A DNA stretch of 64,000 nucleotides from a bacterium. GTDB taxonomy: Bacteria > Bacillota > Sulfobacillia > UBA995. Below are positions 1-8,234 of the stretch, one piece after another. Every line of letters begins with the position of its first letter. The stretch's first letter is position 1. The notes beneath the pieces were generated by a model, which worked only from the letters and a program-made list of their open reading frames with translations, had not been told where the DNA came from and made no database searches. The DNA lies in contig JAVHLP010000004.1 of NCBI GenBank assembly GCA_031082145.1, positions 1-64,000 on the forward strand, read 5' to 3'. The translations under genes and the position numbers were made by a program.

Positions 1-8
1 CAAGAACC

Positions 9-85
9 GGGCGCATAGCTCAGCTGGGAGAGCGTCCGCCTTACACGCGGAAGGTTCGCAGGTTCGAGCCCTGCTGCGCCCACCA
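9..85 (+). tRNA. tRNA-Val (anticodon TAC)
   Basis: Cloverleaf with acceptor stem GGGCGCA/TGCGCCC (9-15 and 75-81), discriminator A and encoded CCA (83-85). The anticodon loop CTTACAC at 40-46 places TAC at 42-44. It is the first of seven tRNA genes packed into about 630 bases, probably one transcript. Confidence 0.97.
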
Positions 86-93
86 GCGGGCAC

Positions 94-171
94 GGAGGCG
101 TGGTGTAGTCGGTTTAACATACTGCCCTGTCAAGGCAGAGACCGCGGGTTCGAGTCCCGTCGCCTCCGCCA
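94..171 (+). tRNA. tRNA-Asp (anticodon GTC)
   Basis: Acceptor stem GGAGGCG/CGCCTCC, discriminator G and encoded CCA ending at 171. The anticodon stem CTGCC/GGCAG encloses loop CTGTCAA with GTC in the anticodon positions. It lies 8 bases after tRNA-Val. Confidence 0.97.
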
Positions 172-183
172 GATGATGAGAGT

Positions 184-259
<76 letters not shown>

Positions 260-264
260 TAAGA

Positions 265-339
265 GCGGAAGTAGCTCAGTGGTAGAGCATCGCCTTGCCA
301 AGGCGAGGGTCGCGGGTTCAAATCCCGTCTTCCGCTCCA
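265..339 (+). tRNA. tRNA-Gly (anticodon GCC)
   Basis: Acceptor stem GCGGAAG paired with the TTCCGC strand before 336, discriminator T and encoded CCA (337-339). The anticodon stem TCGCC/GGCGA surrounds loop TTGCCAA with GCC. Confidence 0.96.
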
Positions 340-379
340 GCTAATCCGAGGGCCGGTGATGACCGGCTCCTGCGATAAC

Positions 380-453
380 GGCGACATAGCCAAGTGGTAA
401 GGCAGCGGTCTGCAAAACCGCTATCCCCGGTTCGAATCCGGGTGTCGCCTCCA
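380..453 (+). tRNA. tRNA-Cys (anticodon GCA)
   Basis: Acceptor stem GGCGACA/TGTCGCC, discriminator T and encoded CCA. The anticodon loop CTGCAAA gives GCA. A 40-base spacer separates it from tRNA-Gly, the longest gap in the cluster. Confidence 0.96.
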
Positions 454-460
454 GTTTGTG

Positions 461-546
461 GCCGGGATGGCGGAACTGGCAGACGCAGGGGACTTAAAAT
501 CCTCCGGGCCTGGCCCGTGCCGGTTCGAATCCGGCTCCCGGCACCA
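461..546 (+). tRNA. tRNA-Leu (anticodon TAA)
   Basis: A class II tRNA of 86 bases with a long variable arm. The acceptor stem is GCCGGGA/TCCCGGC, discriminator A, encoded CCA. The anticodon stem GGGGA/TCCTC surrounds loop CTTAAAA, giving TAA. Confidence 0.96.
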
Positions 547-558
547 AGACGAATGCGT

Positions 559-634
559 GGGCGGTTAGCTCAGCTGGGAGAGCACCAGCTCGACAAGCTG
601 GGGGTCACAGGTTCAAGCCCTGTACCGCCCACCA
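559..634 (+). tRNA. tRNA-Val (anticodon GAC)
   Basis: Acceptor stem GGGCGGT/ACCGCCC, discriminator A and encoded CCA (632-634). The anticodon loop TCGACAA gives GAC. This is the second valine isoacceptor in the array, complementing the TAC form at 9-85, and the last gene of the cluster. The 249 bases that follow, up to the ytxC start, hold no other gene that I can support. Confidence 0.96.
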
Positions 635-804
635 TCTTTTTCCGGAGCAGGGTAGCCCCCCCTGGTCTGCCTTGCCAGCCCGCCGGCGGTCCGACTCCTG
701 GCAGCCCTTGCCATGACCCCCTCCGAGCGGCGTCACTTCCTCAGCCTGGGACTTGCTGGCAACGCCTGTGCTGCCGTTATCTGGCAGCCCGCCAAGCCGC
801 GACC

Positions 805-832
805 GTATAAAAGTGCTTCCTCCACATATAAT
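805..832 (+). promoter_or_regulatory. candidate sporulation (sigma-E-like) promoter of ytxC
   Basis: GTATAAA at 805-811 and CATATAAT at 825-832 are separated by 13 bases. This resembles the mother-cell sigma-E pattern (a -35 box ending in ATA-like sequence, and a CATACAAT-like -10 box) with one mismatch in the -10. The TATAAT core alone could also serve sigma-A, but I see no TTGACA-like box at 16-18 bases. It lies 52 bases before the ytxC start. Confidence 0.35.
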
Positions 833-883
833 AGGTCGGCCGGTGAGGCGGGGGGCGGTCAACCACGAGTGGAGGTACGAGCG

Positions 884-1825
884 ATGGCGACTTGCATCAC
901 GGTAGGTTCAGCGCAGTACGCCGAAGATCTCCGCCACCGCCTCGGACTAGAACTGAGTTCTCTCCGGCGGGGAGGCTGCCCCGTCGCTCTCGAGGAGTCC
1001 CGCTGCGGCGACTACACCTTCTTCAGCCTCAGCACCGAGGAACAGGGCGCCGGCCAGGTGCGCCGGGGATTGGCCCGGATTCTCGCCGACCTGATCGCCC
1101 GCAACTGGCAGGTCTGCTTGCTGGAGCGGACCATCCGCCAGAACTATCGGTACCTGGATTCGGATGAGCGCAGCCTGATCCTGGGCCAAGCCCGGCGGGT
1201 CCTGGAGGGCTCCGGCGACGGCGGCGAGTTGCTGTCCGAGGCTCTGCGACGGGGCAGGATCCTGCAGGCCCTGCAGGACTACCTGGAGGGAAACGGTGAC
1301 CTCCTGGTGGAGGGCTTCGTGACCTTCCGTCTACGGGACTACCTGGAGGAACTGGAGGAAGTGGTCGACCAGGCCGTGGACGACTTCCTGATGGACCGCG
1401 AGCAGGCCGAGTTCATCCGGTTGCTCCGGCACTTCGTTGATGCCCAGGCGCCTCGGCTCGATCTGCTGCATGTTATCATCCGTCCTGAGGGCAGCTTCCA
1501 GCTGATGGATGCCTGCCAGAATGCCATCAGCGACGAATACCTGGAGGAGTTCGTGTCGGAGGTGGCCGCCAAGGACGTCAACGCCGAGGACTTGCTAATC
1601 AGCGCCCTGATCACCGTCGCTCCCCAGCGGTTGGTAGTTCACCAGCAACCCGGTTCCGGGGCCGGGGAAGGGGTGGATACGATCAGGCGGGTGTTCGCCG
1701 GCCGGGTGAGGATGTGCCGGGGATGCTCGATCTGTCGGTTGAGCGGCGAGACCGCACCGGCCGACGCCGAGGTCAAGGAGGTCAAGACGAAAAAGGCCGA
1801 CCCCACGGCCGGCCTTATTGACTAG
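884..1825 (+). CDS. ytxC: sporulation protein YtxC family
   Basis: Encodes about 313 residues of the YtxC family, a cytoplasmic protein of unknown biochemical role conserved in spore formers. The diagnostic region starts near residue 144 with FVTFRLRDYLEELEE, followed by FLMDREQAEFIRLLRHFVD and a stretch around HVIIRPEGSFQLMD. The ATG at 884 follows GGAGG by a good distance; the frame is open further upstream to 713, but that part has no ribosome site and no family similarity. In Bacillus, ytxC lies next to thrS; here thrS is 20 kb downstream. The C-terminus carries a CRGCSIC cysteine motif that I cannot assign. Family assignment is from recognised motifs. Confidence 0.85.
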   Translation: MATCITVGSAQYAEDLRHRLGLELSSLRRGGCPVALEESRCGDYTFFSLSTEEQGAGQVRRGLARILADLIARNWQVCLLERTIRQNYRYLDSDERSLILGQARRVLEGSGDGGELLSEALRRGRILQALQDYLEGNGDLLVEGFVTFRLRDYLEELEEVVDQAVDDFLMDREQAEFIRLLRHFVDAQAPRLDLLHVIIRPEGSFQLMDACQNAISDEYLEEFVSEVAAKDVNAEDLLISALITVAPQRLVVHQQPGSGAGEGVDTIRRVFAGRVRMCRGCSICRLSGETAPADAEVKEVKTKKADPTAGLID

Positions 1826-1847
1826 ATCCTCACCAGGGTGACCTGCC

Positions 1848-2138
1848 CTAGCGCCCCCGCTCCATGCGGCGGCCGCCACCCGTCCGCTCCCGAGGCTTGG
1901 CCTCGTTGACGGTAAGGGTGCGTCCTTCCCACTCGGAGCCATTCAGCTTGGCGATCACTTCCTCGGCCTTGTCGGCCGGGACCTCCACGAAGCCGAAACC
2001 GCGGGACCTTCCCGTGGCACGATCGGTGGGCACCCTGGCCGAGATGACCTCTACCTGGGTGTACTGGGCAACGGCAGCCTGAAGATCCGCCTCGGTGACG
2101 GCCCAGGGCAGGTTGCCCACGAACAGAGTGGTGATCAC
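1848..2138 (-). CDS. RRM-domain RNA-binding protein
   Basis: A 96-residue protein that is almost entirely one RNA recognition motif. The RNP2-like segment LFVGNLPW is at residues 5-12 and the RNP1-like segment GRSRGFGFVEV at about 43-53. A basic Arg/Gly-rich tail follows (RERTGGGRRMERGR). Such single-RRM proteins in bacteria bind RNA with low sequence specificity and are often cold- or stress-related, but their targets are usually unknown. The start is GTG with a strong GGGGG-type ribosome site. It is convergent with ytxC, with only 22 bases between the stop codons, and divergent from the antiporter gene. Confidence 0.9.
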   Translation of the reverse strand: MITTLFVGNLPWAVTEADLQAAVAQYTQVEVISARVPTDRATGRSRGFGFVEVPADKAEEVIAKLNGSEWEGRTLTVNEAKPRERTGGGRRMERGR

Positions 2139-2169
2139 GTTCTTGACCTTTCCCCCTTGTCTTTCCGGA

Positions 2170-2198
2170 TTGACTTGCCCTCGGCACTATACTATACC
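2170..2198 (+). promoter_or_regulatory. candidate sigma-A promoter for the antiporter gene
   Basis: TTGACT (2170-2175), a 17-base spacer and TATACC (2193-2198) read toward the NhaC-type gene, which would give a leader of about 155 bases. The same A/T-rich patch contains a repeated TATAGT on the minus strand and could also drive the RRM gene, so the direction is uncertain. Confidence 0.35.
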
Positions 2199-2358
2199 CT
2201 TTCCCGGTTTGTGGCAAGCCCGAACCCGCCGGGCTCCCGATCAGAGGCTACCGGACGGCCCCTGACCGGCCTCTCGCTGCCAGGAGAGGCCTGCTTGACG
2301 GTGGCTGGGGCAGGGTCTAGAATGGGATTGATGGAGAAGCTGGAAAGGGGGTCAGGTC

Positions 2359-3885
2359 TTGGAATCCGGTATTCTGTCCCTGCTTCCGCCGCTGATTGCC
2401 ATCACCCTGTGTATCGTCACCCGCCAAGTCATCCTCTCCTTGTTCCTGGGTGTGGCCAGCGGGCTCCTGATCTACACCGGTGGGTCCCCGATCGTGGCCT
2501 TCCGGGAGTTGACCGAAGTCCTCGTGGCGCAGACGGTCGACGACTGGAACGCAAGGGTCATCCTGTTCACCGTCTTGTTGGGCGGGATCACCGGCATCGT
2601 CCAGGTCTCGGGAGGTTTTCAGGCCTTCGGGGCTTGGGCCGGCCGGGTGGTCCGGTCCGCCCGGGGCGCCCGGCTGACGGCATGGTTTGCCGGACTGATA
2701 CTCTTCTTCGACGACTACTTCGACTGCCTCACCTCAGGTTCGGTCGTCCGGCCGATCACCGACGAGTTCCGGGTCTCCCGGGAGAAGTTGGCCTACCTGG
2801 TCGACGTCACCGCCGCTCCTATCTGCACGGTCATACCGCTGTCCACCTGGGCCGCCTACATGATGGGCCTGGTGGCCTCCGAGTTCAGCAAGGCCGGGGT
2901 CGACGCCAGCCCCTTCGCCACTTTCCTGGCCTCCATACCCTTCAACTTCTACGCCCTGGCCGCCGTCCTACTGGCCCTGTTCATCGCCGTGACGGGCCGT
3001 GACTTCGGACCCATGGCGCGGGCCGAACACCGCGCCCGCACCACCGGGGCGGTGTTGGGAGGCGATCCGGCCGAGGTCACCGGCCAGGACATCCTGATGC
3101 TGAAGCCTTCGGCGCAAGGCAAGGTCTCCGACCTGTTCGTACCCATCGTTACCCTTGTCGTGGCCATGCTGATCGGGCTGCTCTACACGGGCGGGCTCTT
3201 CGAAGGGGCCACCGTGATGGAGGCCATCGGCGACGCCGACGCGGCCACGGCCATGATCTGGGCCACCATCCTCGCCGCCATTGTCGCCTTCATCTGGTAC
3301 GTGCCGCGCCGGGTGGTGACCCTGGCCGACTTCATGCGAGGCTTCGTCCAGGGCTTCAAGGCCATGATCCCGGCCCTGGCCATCCTGGTGCTGGCCTGGT
3401 CCATCGGCGACGTGACGGACCGGCTGGGCCTGGGCGAGTACGTGGCCAACACCGTGGGTCAGGTCATCGTACCCTGGCTGGTGCCCATGCTGGTGTTCGT
3501 GGTGAGTTCCCTCATCGCGTTCTCCACCGGCACCTCCTGGGGGACCTTCGCCATCATGATGCCGGTGGCCATGCCCCTCGCCTTCGCAACCGGGGCGGCC
3601 GTCCCGGCCGCGGTGGGCGCCGTGTTCGCCGGCGGCGTCTTCGGCGACCACTGCTCACCCATATCCGACACCACCATCCTGTCCTCCACGGGGTCCTCCT
3701 GTAACCACATCGATCACGTCTACACCCAGCTGCCCTACGCCTTGCTGGCGGCCGGGATCGCCGCCGTCGGCTTCATCGTCGGTGGCCTCCTGAAGTCGCC
3801 GTGGCTGGCCCTGGTGCTCACCCTGGCTGCCCTGGCCCTGGTGACCACCTGGTTGAGCAAGGCGGCGGCGGCCAAGTCGGGATAG
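2359..3885 (+). CDS. NhaC-family Na+/H+ antiporter-like transporter
   Basis: A 508-residue integral membrane protein with about 11-13 hydrophobic segments, recognised as the NhaC family of sodium/proton antiporters. Useful landmarks are LFFDDYFDCLTSGSVVRPITD near residues 115-135, with intramembrane acidic residues, and the GTSWGTFAIMMPVAMPLA and FGDHCSPISDTTILSSTGS regions typical of the family. The TTG start follows AAAGGGGGT by a few bases. Substrate (Na+, or a small organic ion as in the malate/lactate branch) cannot be decided from sequence. The gene is monocistronic and ends at a strong hairpin. Confidence 0.85.
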   Translation: MESGILSLLPPLIAITLCIVTRQVILSLFLGVASGLLIYTGGSPIVAFRELTEVLVAQTVDDWNARVILFTVLLGGITGIVQVSGGFQAFGAWAGRVVRSARGARLTAWFAGLILFFDDYFDCLTSGSVVRPITDEFRVSREKLAYLVDVTAAPICTVIPLSTWAAYMMGLVASEFSKAGVDASPFATFLASIPFNFYALAAVLLALFIAVTGRDFGPMARAEHRARTTGAVLGGDPAEVTGQDILMLKPSAQGKVSDLFVPIVTLVVAMLIGLLYTGGLFEGATVMEAIGDADAATAMIWATILAAIVAFIWYVPRRVVTLADFMRGFVQGFKAMIPALAILVLAWSIGDVTDRLGLGEYVANTVGQVIVPWLVPMLVFVVSSLIAFSTGTSWGTFAIMMPVAMPLAFATGAAVPAAVGAVFAGGVFGDHCSPISDTTILSSTGSSCNHIDHVYTQLPYALLAAGIAAVGFIVGGLLKSPWLALVLTLAALALVTTWLSKAAAAKSG

Positions 3886-3907
3886 GAAGAAAGAGAGTCG
3901 GAAAGCC

Positions 3908-3942
3908 GGAGGGGGGATAGGGCTTCGGCCTATCCCCCCTCC
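3908..3942. terminator. bidirectional hairpin between convergent genes
   Basis: A 14-bp perfect stem, GGAGGGGGGATAGG against its complement at 3929-3942, with a 7-base loop containing TTCG. It lies 22 bases after the antiporter stop and overlaps the last codons of the convergent protease-like gene. There is no T-tract, so it may act in both directions as a GC-rich transcript end. Confidence 0.7.
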
Positions 3943-4694
3943 TCCGCTGCCGGAGGGGGCTTCCGGTGGAAGACCACGGTCTCCCTGGGTGGCGACCCGA
4001 GCAGCGATTCGCGGTACATGCGGGTGAACAGGACTGTCAGGACGCCGATGGGCAACACGATCCAGAAGAAGGCGAGGTTGCGGTCCAGCAAGCCTGCTCC
4101 GCCGAGCAAGGCTCCCAGGTTGAGGAGAGCGTGCAGGCCCACCGCCGCCAGGTAACCCCTCCCCGCCCGCCCCGCTGCCGCCGCCGTAACCAGGACGGCG
4201 GTCATCACGGCGTGGGCGTAGACCACGATGACCCGCTCGGTCAGGAACCCGGTGTAGGCCCAGAACGGGTACCCGGCCAGTTCCGGTGACCGGGCGACGC
4301 CGCGGGCGACGAACCAGATCTCGCCGATGCCGAAGCCCGCTCCCAGGGCTAGCCCGGCCCAGAAGGCGGTGCCACGCTCCCCGACGGCGGCGCGCACCCG
4401 CCCGGCGAGCAGCGGCAGCACCTTGATGGCCTCTTCGGTGACCGGGGAGAGAAACAGGACAAAGGCCAGGAACCAGAACGGAGCGCCGGGCAGCGGGCCG
4501 ACCCCAGCCGCCCGGGCGACCGCCAGCAGCAGGGGCTTCTTCACCCAGGCGTTGACGGCGAAGCTGAGCGGAAGAGTCAAGACCATTAGCCAGGCCAGGC
4601 GGCGATGGCGCTCGGCCATAACCCGAAAGGCAGCGTACCAGACGGCAACCGAGACGAAGGTGGTCACCACGGCCATCCCGTAGATGGGCGCCAT
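3930..4694 (-). CDS. PrsW/YhfC-like intramembrane protease family protein
   Basis: A 254-residue membrane protein with about seven hydrophobic segments. The motifs expected of the PrsW/YhfC group of putative intramembrane metalloproteases are present: PVTEEAIK (paired glutamates), GAGFGIGEIWF (third glutamate), HAVMTAVLV and GLHALLN (histidines). PrsW in Bacillus cleaves an anti-sigma factor; the target here is unknown. The ATG at 4694 is fixed by GGAGGTGAT ending six bases upstream; the longer reading frame upstream is not coding. It probably follows the PH-domain gene in one transcript, 34 bases downstream. Confidence 0.7.
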   Translation of the reverse strand: MAPIYGMAVVTTFVSVAVWYAAFRVMAERHRRLAWLMVLTLPLSFAVNAWVKKPLLLAVARAAGVGPLPGAPFWFLAFVLFLSPVTEEAIKVLPLLAGRVRAAVGERGTAFWAGLALGAGFGIGEIWFVARGVARSPELAGYPFWAYTGFLTERVIVVYAHAVMTAVLVTAAAAGRAGRGYLAAVGLHALLNLGALLGGAGLLDRNLAFFWIVLPIGVLTVLFTRMYRESLLGSPPRETVVFHRKPPPAAEEGG

Positions 4695-4728
4695 CACCCG
4701 ATCACCTCCGTGCCCATGGACCGCGTTC

Positions 4729-5241
4729 TCAGCCGGGGAGTGCCGCGTCCGCTTGCTCCAGCCGGCGGGTGAGTTCGAGCAGGAAGTCGTCCTCCTCAAG
4801 GGGGGTGATGCCGAACTTCCCTCTCCCGGTCGTGATCAGGATGATGTCCTTGAGGGAGCGGGTCGCGCACATGGTCACCGTCCCCACATCCGCGTATGGT
4901 ACCCGGAAGAGGGCGTAACCAGGCCCACGGACGCTGGAGATGGGATTCAGGGCAAGGTCGCGCTTGGCTACCTTCTGGATGTCCCCGAGGGGAATCACGT
5001 AGCGAATGGGACCGCAGCGCAGGATGAGCTCACGGTCACCCAATTCGTAGCGCATGGCGGGCAGCCACATGGCCAGCAGTGCCGAGAACAGTGCGAAGGG
5101 GGCGAAGATGGCCGCTGTCAGCAGGCCGACCCACGGAACTCCGGGGATCACCAGGCCCAGGCAGGCAAAGGCGACCATCAACAGGGCCATGCCGGCTATC
5201 CAGAGGGAACCCCGGGAAGGTGCGGCTCGGTACGTCCTCAT
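4729..5241 (-). CDS. membrane-anchored bacterial PH-domain protein
   Basis: About 170 residues. Two hydrophobic helices near the N-terminus (SLWIAGMALLMVAFACLGLV and a second around WVGLLTAAIFAPFALFSALL) are followed by a soluble domain starting MRYELGDRELILRCGP. The alternating strands and the C-terminal segment GKFGITPLEEDDFLLEL match bacterial PH domains (bPH_5 type). Function is not known for most of the family. The ATG at 5241 follows GAGGAGG by ten bases; the frame is open further upstream but without a better site. Confidence 0.7.
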   Translation of the reverse strand: MRTYRAAPSRGSLWIAGMALLMVAFACLGLVIPGVPWVGLLTAAIFAPFALFSALLAMWLPAMRYELGDRELILRCGPIRYVIPLGDIQKVAKRDLALNPISSVRGPGYALFRVPYADVGTVTMCATRSLKDIILITTGRGKFGITPLEEDDFLLELTRRLEQADAALPG

Positions 5242-5363
5242 GGGGCGAAGGCCTCCTCGGCGATAGCTCCTCGCCGGGGACTGACCGCCCCCTGTCACAG
5301 GGGCGCCAAGCGAGGAGTTCCCCGCCATGCTGTGGCAATACACCAGTACAGTGCCTCATCACG

Positions 5364-5392
5364 ATTGTACCCCTTCCCCGCCGGGAGCACAA
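5364..5392 (-). promoter_or_regulatory. sigma-A-like promoter for the PH-domain/protease pair
   Basis: Read on the minus strand: TTGTGC (5392-5387), a 17-base spacer and TACAAT (5369-5364). It lies about 120 bases upstream of the PH-domain start and points toward it. Confidence 0.5.
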
Positions 5393-5468
5393 GGACCGTG
5401 CCCGACCGCGTTCCCGGATTATCCCGTGGCTGGGTTGGAGATCCTAGTCGGGGAGGGAGGCAACCACC

Positions 5469-6347
5469 CTGAAGATCCGGCGAAGTGCTCTTCTTCTGGC
5501 TTTGGCGGCCGGTTCCCTGACCCTGTCCTGGCTCGGGTGGCGGCGGCTCATGCGGCGCTTCCGTCCCGTCAACCCCGAACTGGCTCTCTTCGAAGGGCGA
5601 CACCTGGTGCGGGGAGCGCGTCGCGTACTGGCCGTGACCGCCCATCCCGACGATCTGGAAGCCGTGGCCGGCGGCACCCTGCGCCTGATGGCCCTGGCCG
5701 GCAGCACGATCGACGTGGCGATGCTGACGGGCGGTGAAGAGCAGTCCGGCCAGCGCAGTAACTTGGGCCAGATCCGCCGGCTGGAGGAGCGACACGCCGC
5801 CGGTATCCTCGGCTACGCCGAGGTTCACGCCCTCGGCTTCCGGGACCTGAGCCTCTCCCGAGCCTCCGAACTCGAGTCCCGGCTGGGCGAGCTCTGGGAG
5901 CGGGTCCAGCCGGAAGTCGTGTTCTCGTTCGACCCCAGCTTCCCCGACCCGCTCCTGGCCCACCCCGATCACCTGACGGCGGGGAGGGTCACCCTCAACC
6001 TGGCCCGCCGGGATCCACGTGGTGCCCCCCGGGTGTACTTCTACGGCACTCGGGACACCAACGTCATGGTGGATATCGGCCCGGTCATCAACGACAAGAT
6101 CCGGGCCGTGCTCGCCCACCGCAGCCAGCTCAAGCTGCCCCCGGCCGTCTATGGCCTGCTTCTCCGGGCATACGCCCGCCTCTACGGGAGTCCCATCCAA
6201 GCCCTGTACGGCGAAGGTTTCCGGGCACTGTCCCTGCCTCGCCCGGGGGTGCGGGCGGGGGCAAGCCGGTGGACCCCGCGCCGCCGGTTCCGTCCCGTAC
6301 CCCAGCGGCCTCGCCCGGTGGGGCCGGGCATAGCTCCCGGGCCCTGA
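5469..6347 (+). CDS. PIG-L family deacetylase, N-terminally anchored
   Basis: A LmbE/PIG-L family zinc-dependent N-acetyl-sugar deacetylase. AHPDD (about residue 60) and HPDH (about residue 165) are the metal-binding motifs, with an intervening GGEEQSGQRSNLGQIRRLEE segment. Family members deacetylate GlcNAc-type lipids, mycothiol or bacillithiol precursors, or antibiotic intermediates; the substrate here is unknown. The start is unusual. The first conventional start (TTG 5502) has no ribosome site, whereas CTG 5469 follows GGGAGGGAGG by about nine bases. It would add KIRRSALLLALAAGS, making a short charged plus hydrophobic signal anchor. Confidence 0.8.
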   Translation: MKIRRSALLLALAAGSLTLSWLGWRRLMRRFRPVNPELALFEGRHLVRGARRVLAVTAHPDDLEAVAGGTLRLMALAGSTIDVAMLTGGEEQSGQRSNLGQIRRLEERHAAGILGYAEVHALGFRDLSLSRASELESRLGELWERVQPEVVFSFDPSFPDPLLAHPDHLTAGRVTLNLARRDPRGAPRVYFYGTRDTNVMVDIGPVINDKIRAVLAHRSQLKLPPAVYGLLLRAYARLYGSPIQALYGEGFRALSLPRPGVRAGASRWTPRRRFRPVPQRPRPVGPGIAPGP

Positions 6348-6533
6348 CTGGACTGTGATTCTGTCCTCCCTGAGACGCACGTCATGGTGGAGTAGAGGCT
6401 AGAAGGATCGTCCCCGTCGTCTATCAGCTGTTCGGTGTCCGAGAAGGCCACCCCCCTCGCCGAGCCGGGTGCCGAGAGAAGGAGCCCGTTCATGAGTGCC
6501 GAACCGACGGTTGTATTGACGAAAGGGGAATCC

Positions 6534-6950
6534 ATGAGGAAACGCGTTCTATTCCTGTGCACCGGTAACTCGGCCCGCTCGGTGATGGCTGAAGCTATTG
6601 TGAATTCCCGCTGGAGTGATGCCTGGGAAGCCTGCTCAGCGGGCACCAGGCCGGCCGGCCAGGTTCACCCACTGGCCGTTCGCGCCCTAGAGGAGATCGG
6701 CGTGTCACCCGAAGGCCTGCGGCCCAAGCATATCGACAGCTACCACGGCCGCCGTTTCGACTTGGTGATCACCGTTTGCGATGACGCTGCCGGTCAGTGT
6801 CCGGTATTCCCGGGAGACGGGGTACGCGTTCACGTTGGCTTGCCCGACCCGGCTGAGGCCGGCACCCTGGACGTGTTCCGTCGGGTTCGGGACCAGATCA
6901 TCCATGAACTTGGGGAGTTGCTCAAGAGCCATGGCGGCCCAGCCGGTTGA
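6534..6950 (+). CDS. arsC: ArsC-type arsenate reductase / low-molecular-weight phosphatase
   Basis: A 138-residue protein of the LMW protein tyrosine phosphatase fold. The P-loop CTGNSARS at residues 9-16 carries the nucleophilic cysteine. Two further cysteines in CDDAAGQCPVFPG (about 83-95) are spaced as in the thioredoxin-coupled arsenate reductases, which use a three-cysteine relay. No ars operon partners (arsR, arsB) are adjacent, so either arsenate reduction or a phosphatase role is possible. The ATG at 6534 follows AAAGGGG; an earlier in-frame ATG lacks a good ribosome site. Confidence 0.75.
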   Translation: MRKRVLFLCTGNSARSVMAEAIVNSRWSDAWEACSAGTRPAGQVHPLAVRALEEIGVSPEGLRPKHIDSYHGRRFDLVITVCDDAAGQCPVFPGDGVRVHVGLPDPAEAGTLDVFRRVRDQIIHELGELLKSHGGPAG

Positions 6951-7031
6951 GAGCGGACTGGATCCATCCGCCACTCGTCACCTCGATAGTGCCAGTCCCC
7001 AGTTGAGTGTCACAGGTTGAGTGGCACAGGC

Positions 7032-7061
7032 TTGACAGCATCCGGTCCAGGAAGGTAGTAT
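7032..7061 (+). promoter_or_regulatory. sigma-A-like promoter upstream of rsgA
   Basis: TTGACA (7032-7037), an 18-base spacer and TAGTAT (7056-7061). It is correctly oriented for rsgA and leaves a leader of about 150 bases. Confidence 0.55.
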
Positions 7062-7219
7062 CCTGGTTGGATTACCGAGGAGGGGATGCGCTATGGTCCA
7101 CGTCTCCTGCGTCCCGCATTCTCCGCCACCGCGGCCGGGTTAACGCCGGAGCCAGCTACGGACTCCTCCGGCCACGGGGGCTTCCCGTGGTCTTTCCTTT
7201 TGGGGAGGAGGAGTCGAGC

Positions 7220-8110
7220 TTGCCGAGGGGCATGGTTACGAGGACCGAGGGCCTGACCGTCTGGGTGGATTGCGGCGGCGGTGAGATCCCCTGTGTGCTG
7301 CGCGGCCGCCTGAAGAAGAGGCAGCTTCACGCCACCAGCCTGGTGGTGGTGGGCGACCTGGTCGAGGTTGAGGCCGGGCCCGGTCAGACCGGGGTGGTGG
7401 CGGCCATCGCTCCCCGGCGGAGCGAGCTGAGCCGCCCCGGGTTCAGGGGACTCCCCCACGTCATCGCGGCCAACCTTGACCAGGTCGTGGTGGTGCAGTC
7501 CGCTCGCCAGCCGGCCTACCGGGGTCGCCTGGTGGACCGGTTCCTGGTCACGGCCGCCAGGGGGAAGATGGGCGCTCTGGTCGTCGTGAACAAGTGTGAC
7601 CTTGAGGCGGAAGCGGTTATCCGTTCCTGGGTCAGGCCGCTGGAGGACAACCGGGTGCGGGTCATCCTCACGAGCGCACTTGATGGCCGCGGCCTTGACG
7701 AGTTGCGGCAGGCCATCGCGGGCCGGGTTTCCGTCCTCGCCGGCCAGTCCGGCGTGGGTAAGAGCAGCCTGCTGAACGCGATGTACCCCGGCTCGGCGGC
7801 GGCCACCGGCGGGGTGTCGGCGGCGAGCGGGAAGGGTCGTCACACGACCAGTTCCAGTCGCCTGCACGCCCTGCCGGATGGGGGCTACCTGGTGGACACA
7901 CCAGGGATCCGGACCCTCGCGCTGGAGGACGAAGACGATGGCCTGATCGCCGGGGTGTTCCCGGAGATCCAGGAGCTGGCCGCGGACTGCAAGTTCCGCG
8001 ACTGCACGCACTCCCACGAGCCGCGGTGCGCGGTCAAGCAGGCGGTGGAGAGAGGCGACATCGACCCCAGCCGGTACGAGAGCTATCTCCGGATGCTCAA
8101 GAACCGCTGA
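7220..8110 (+). CDS. rsgA: ribosome small-subunit GTPase RsgA
   Basis: A circularly permuted GTPase that checks 30S subunit maturation. An OB-like N-terminal domain is followed by the permuted G motifs in the order NKCD (G4), GQSGVGKSS (G1) and DTPG (G3). The C-terminal zinc knuckle shows C, C, H and C in CKFRDCTHSHEPRC. Length (296 residues) is normal for the family. I place the start at TTG 7220, six bases after GGGGAGGAGGAG; ATG 7232 is the alternative. The reading frame upstream to 7007 shows no RsgA similarity. Confidence 0.92.
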   Translation: MPRGMVTRTEGLTVWVDCGGGEIPCVLRGRLKKRQLHATSLVVVGDLVEVEAGPGQTGVVAAIAPRRSELSRPGFRGLPHVIAANLDQVVVVQSARQPAYRGRLVDRFLVTAARGKMGALVVVNKCDLEAEAVIRSWVRPLEDNRVRVILTSALDGRGLDELRQAIAGRVSVLAGQSGVGKSSLLNAMYPGSAAATGGVSAASGKGRHTTSSSRLHALPDGGYLVDTPGIRTLALEDEDDGLIAGVFPEIQELAADCKFRDCTHSHEPRCAVKQAVERGDIDPSRYESYLRMLKNR

Positions 8111-8234
8111 GAAGGGACTCCGCCGGCCGGCGGGGAATGGGAGGCCTGGGGCGAGCGCGAGGAGGGGATACCCTGGGGGGGCTAACTCAGGAACGCCGGC
8201 CGACCGGCGGCGGGGCCCGGCCAGCAGTCCCGCG

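Noticed and set aside
713-883. 57-codon extension of ytxC upstream of ATG 884
   Set aside because: No ribosome site at the upstream start, no YtxC similarity, and the candidate promoter lies inside it.
7007-7219. Upstream extension of rsgA
   Set aside because: It contains a sigma-A-like promoter and no RsgA similarity; TTG 7220 has the ribosome site.
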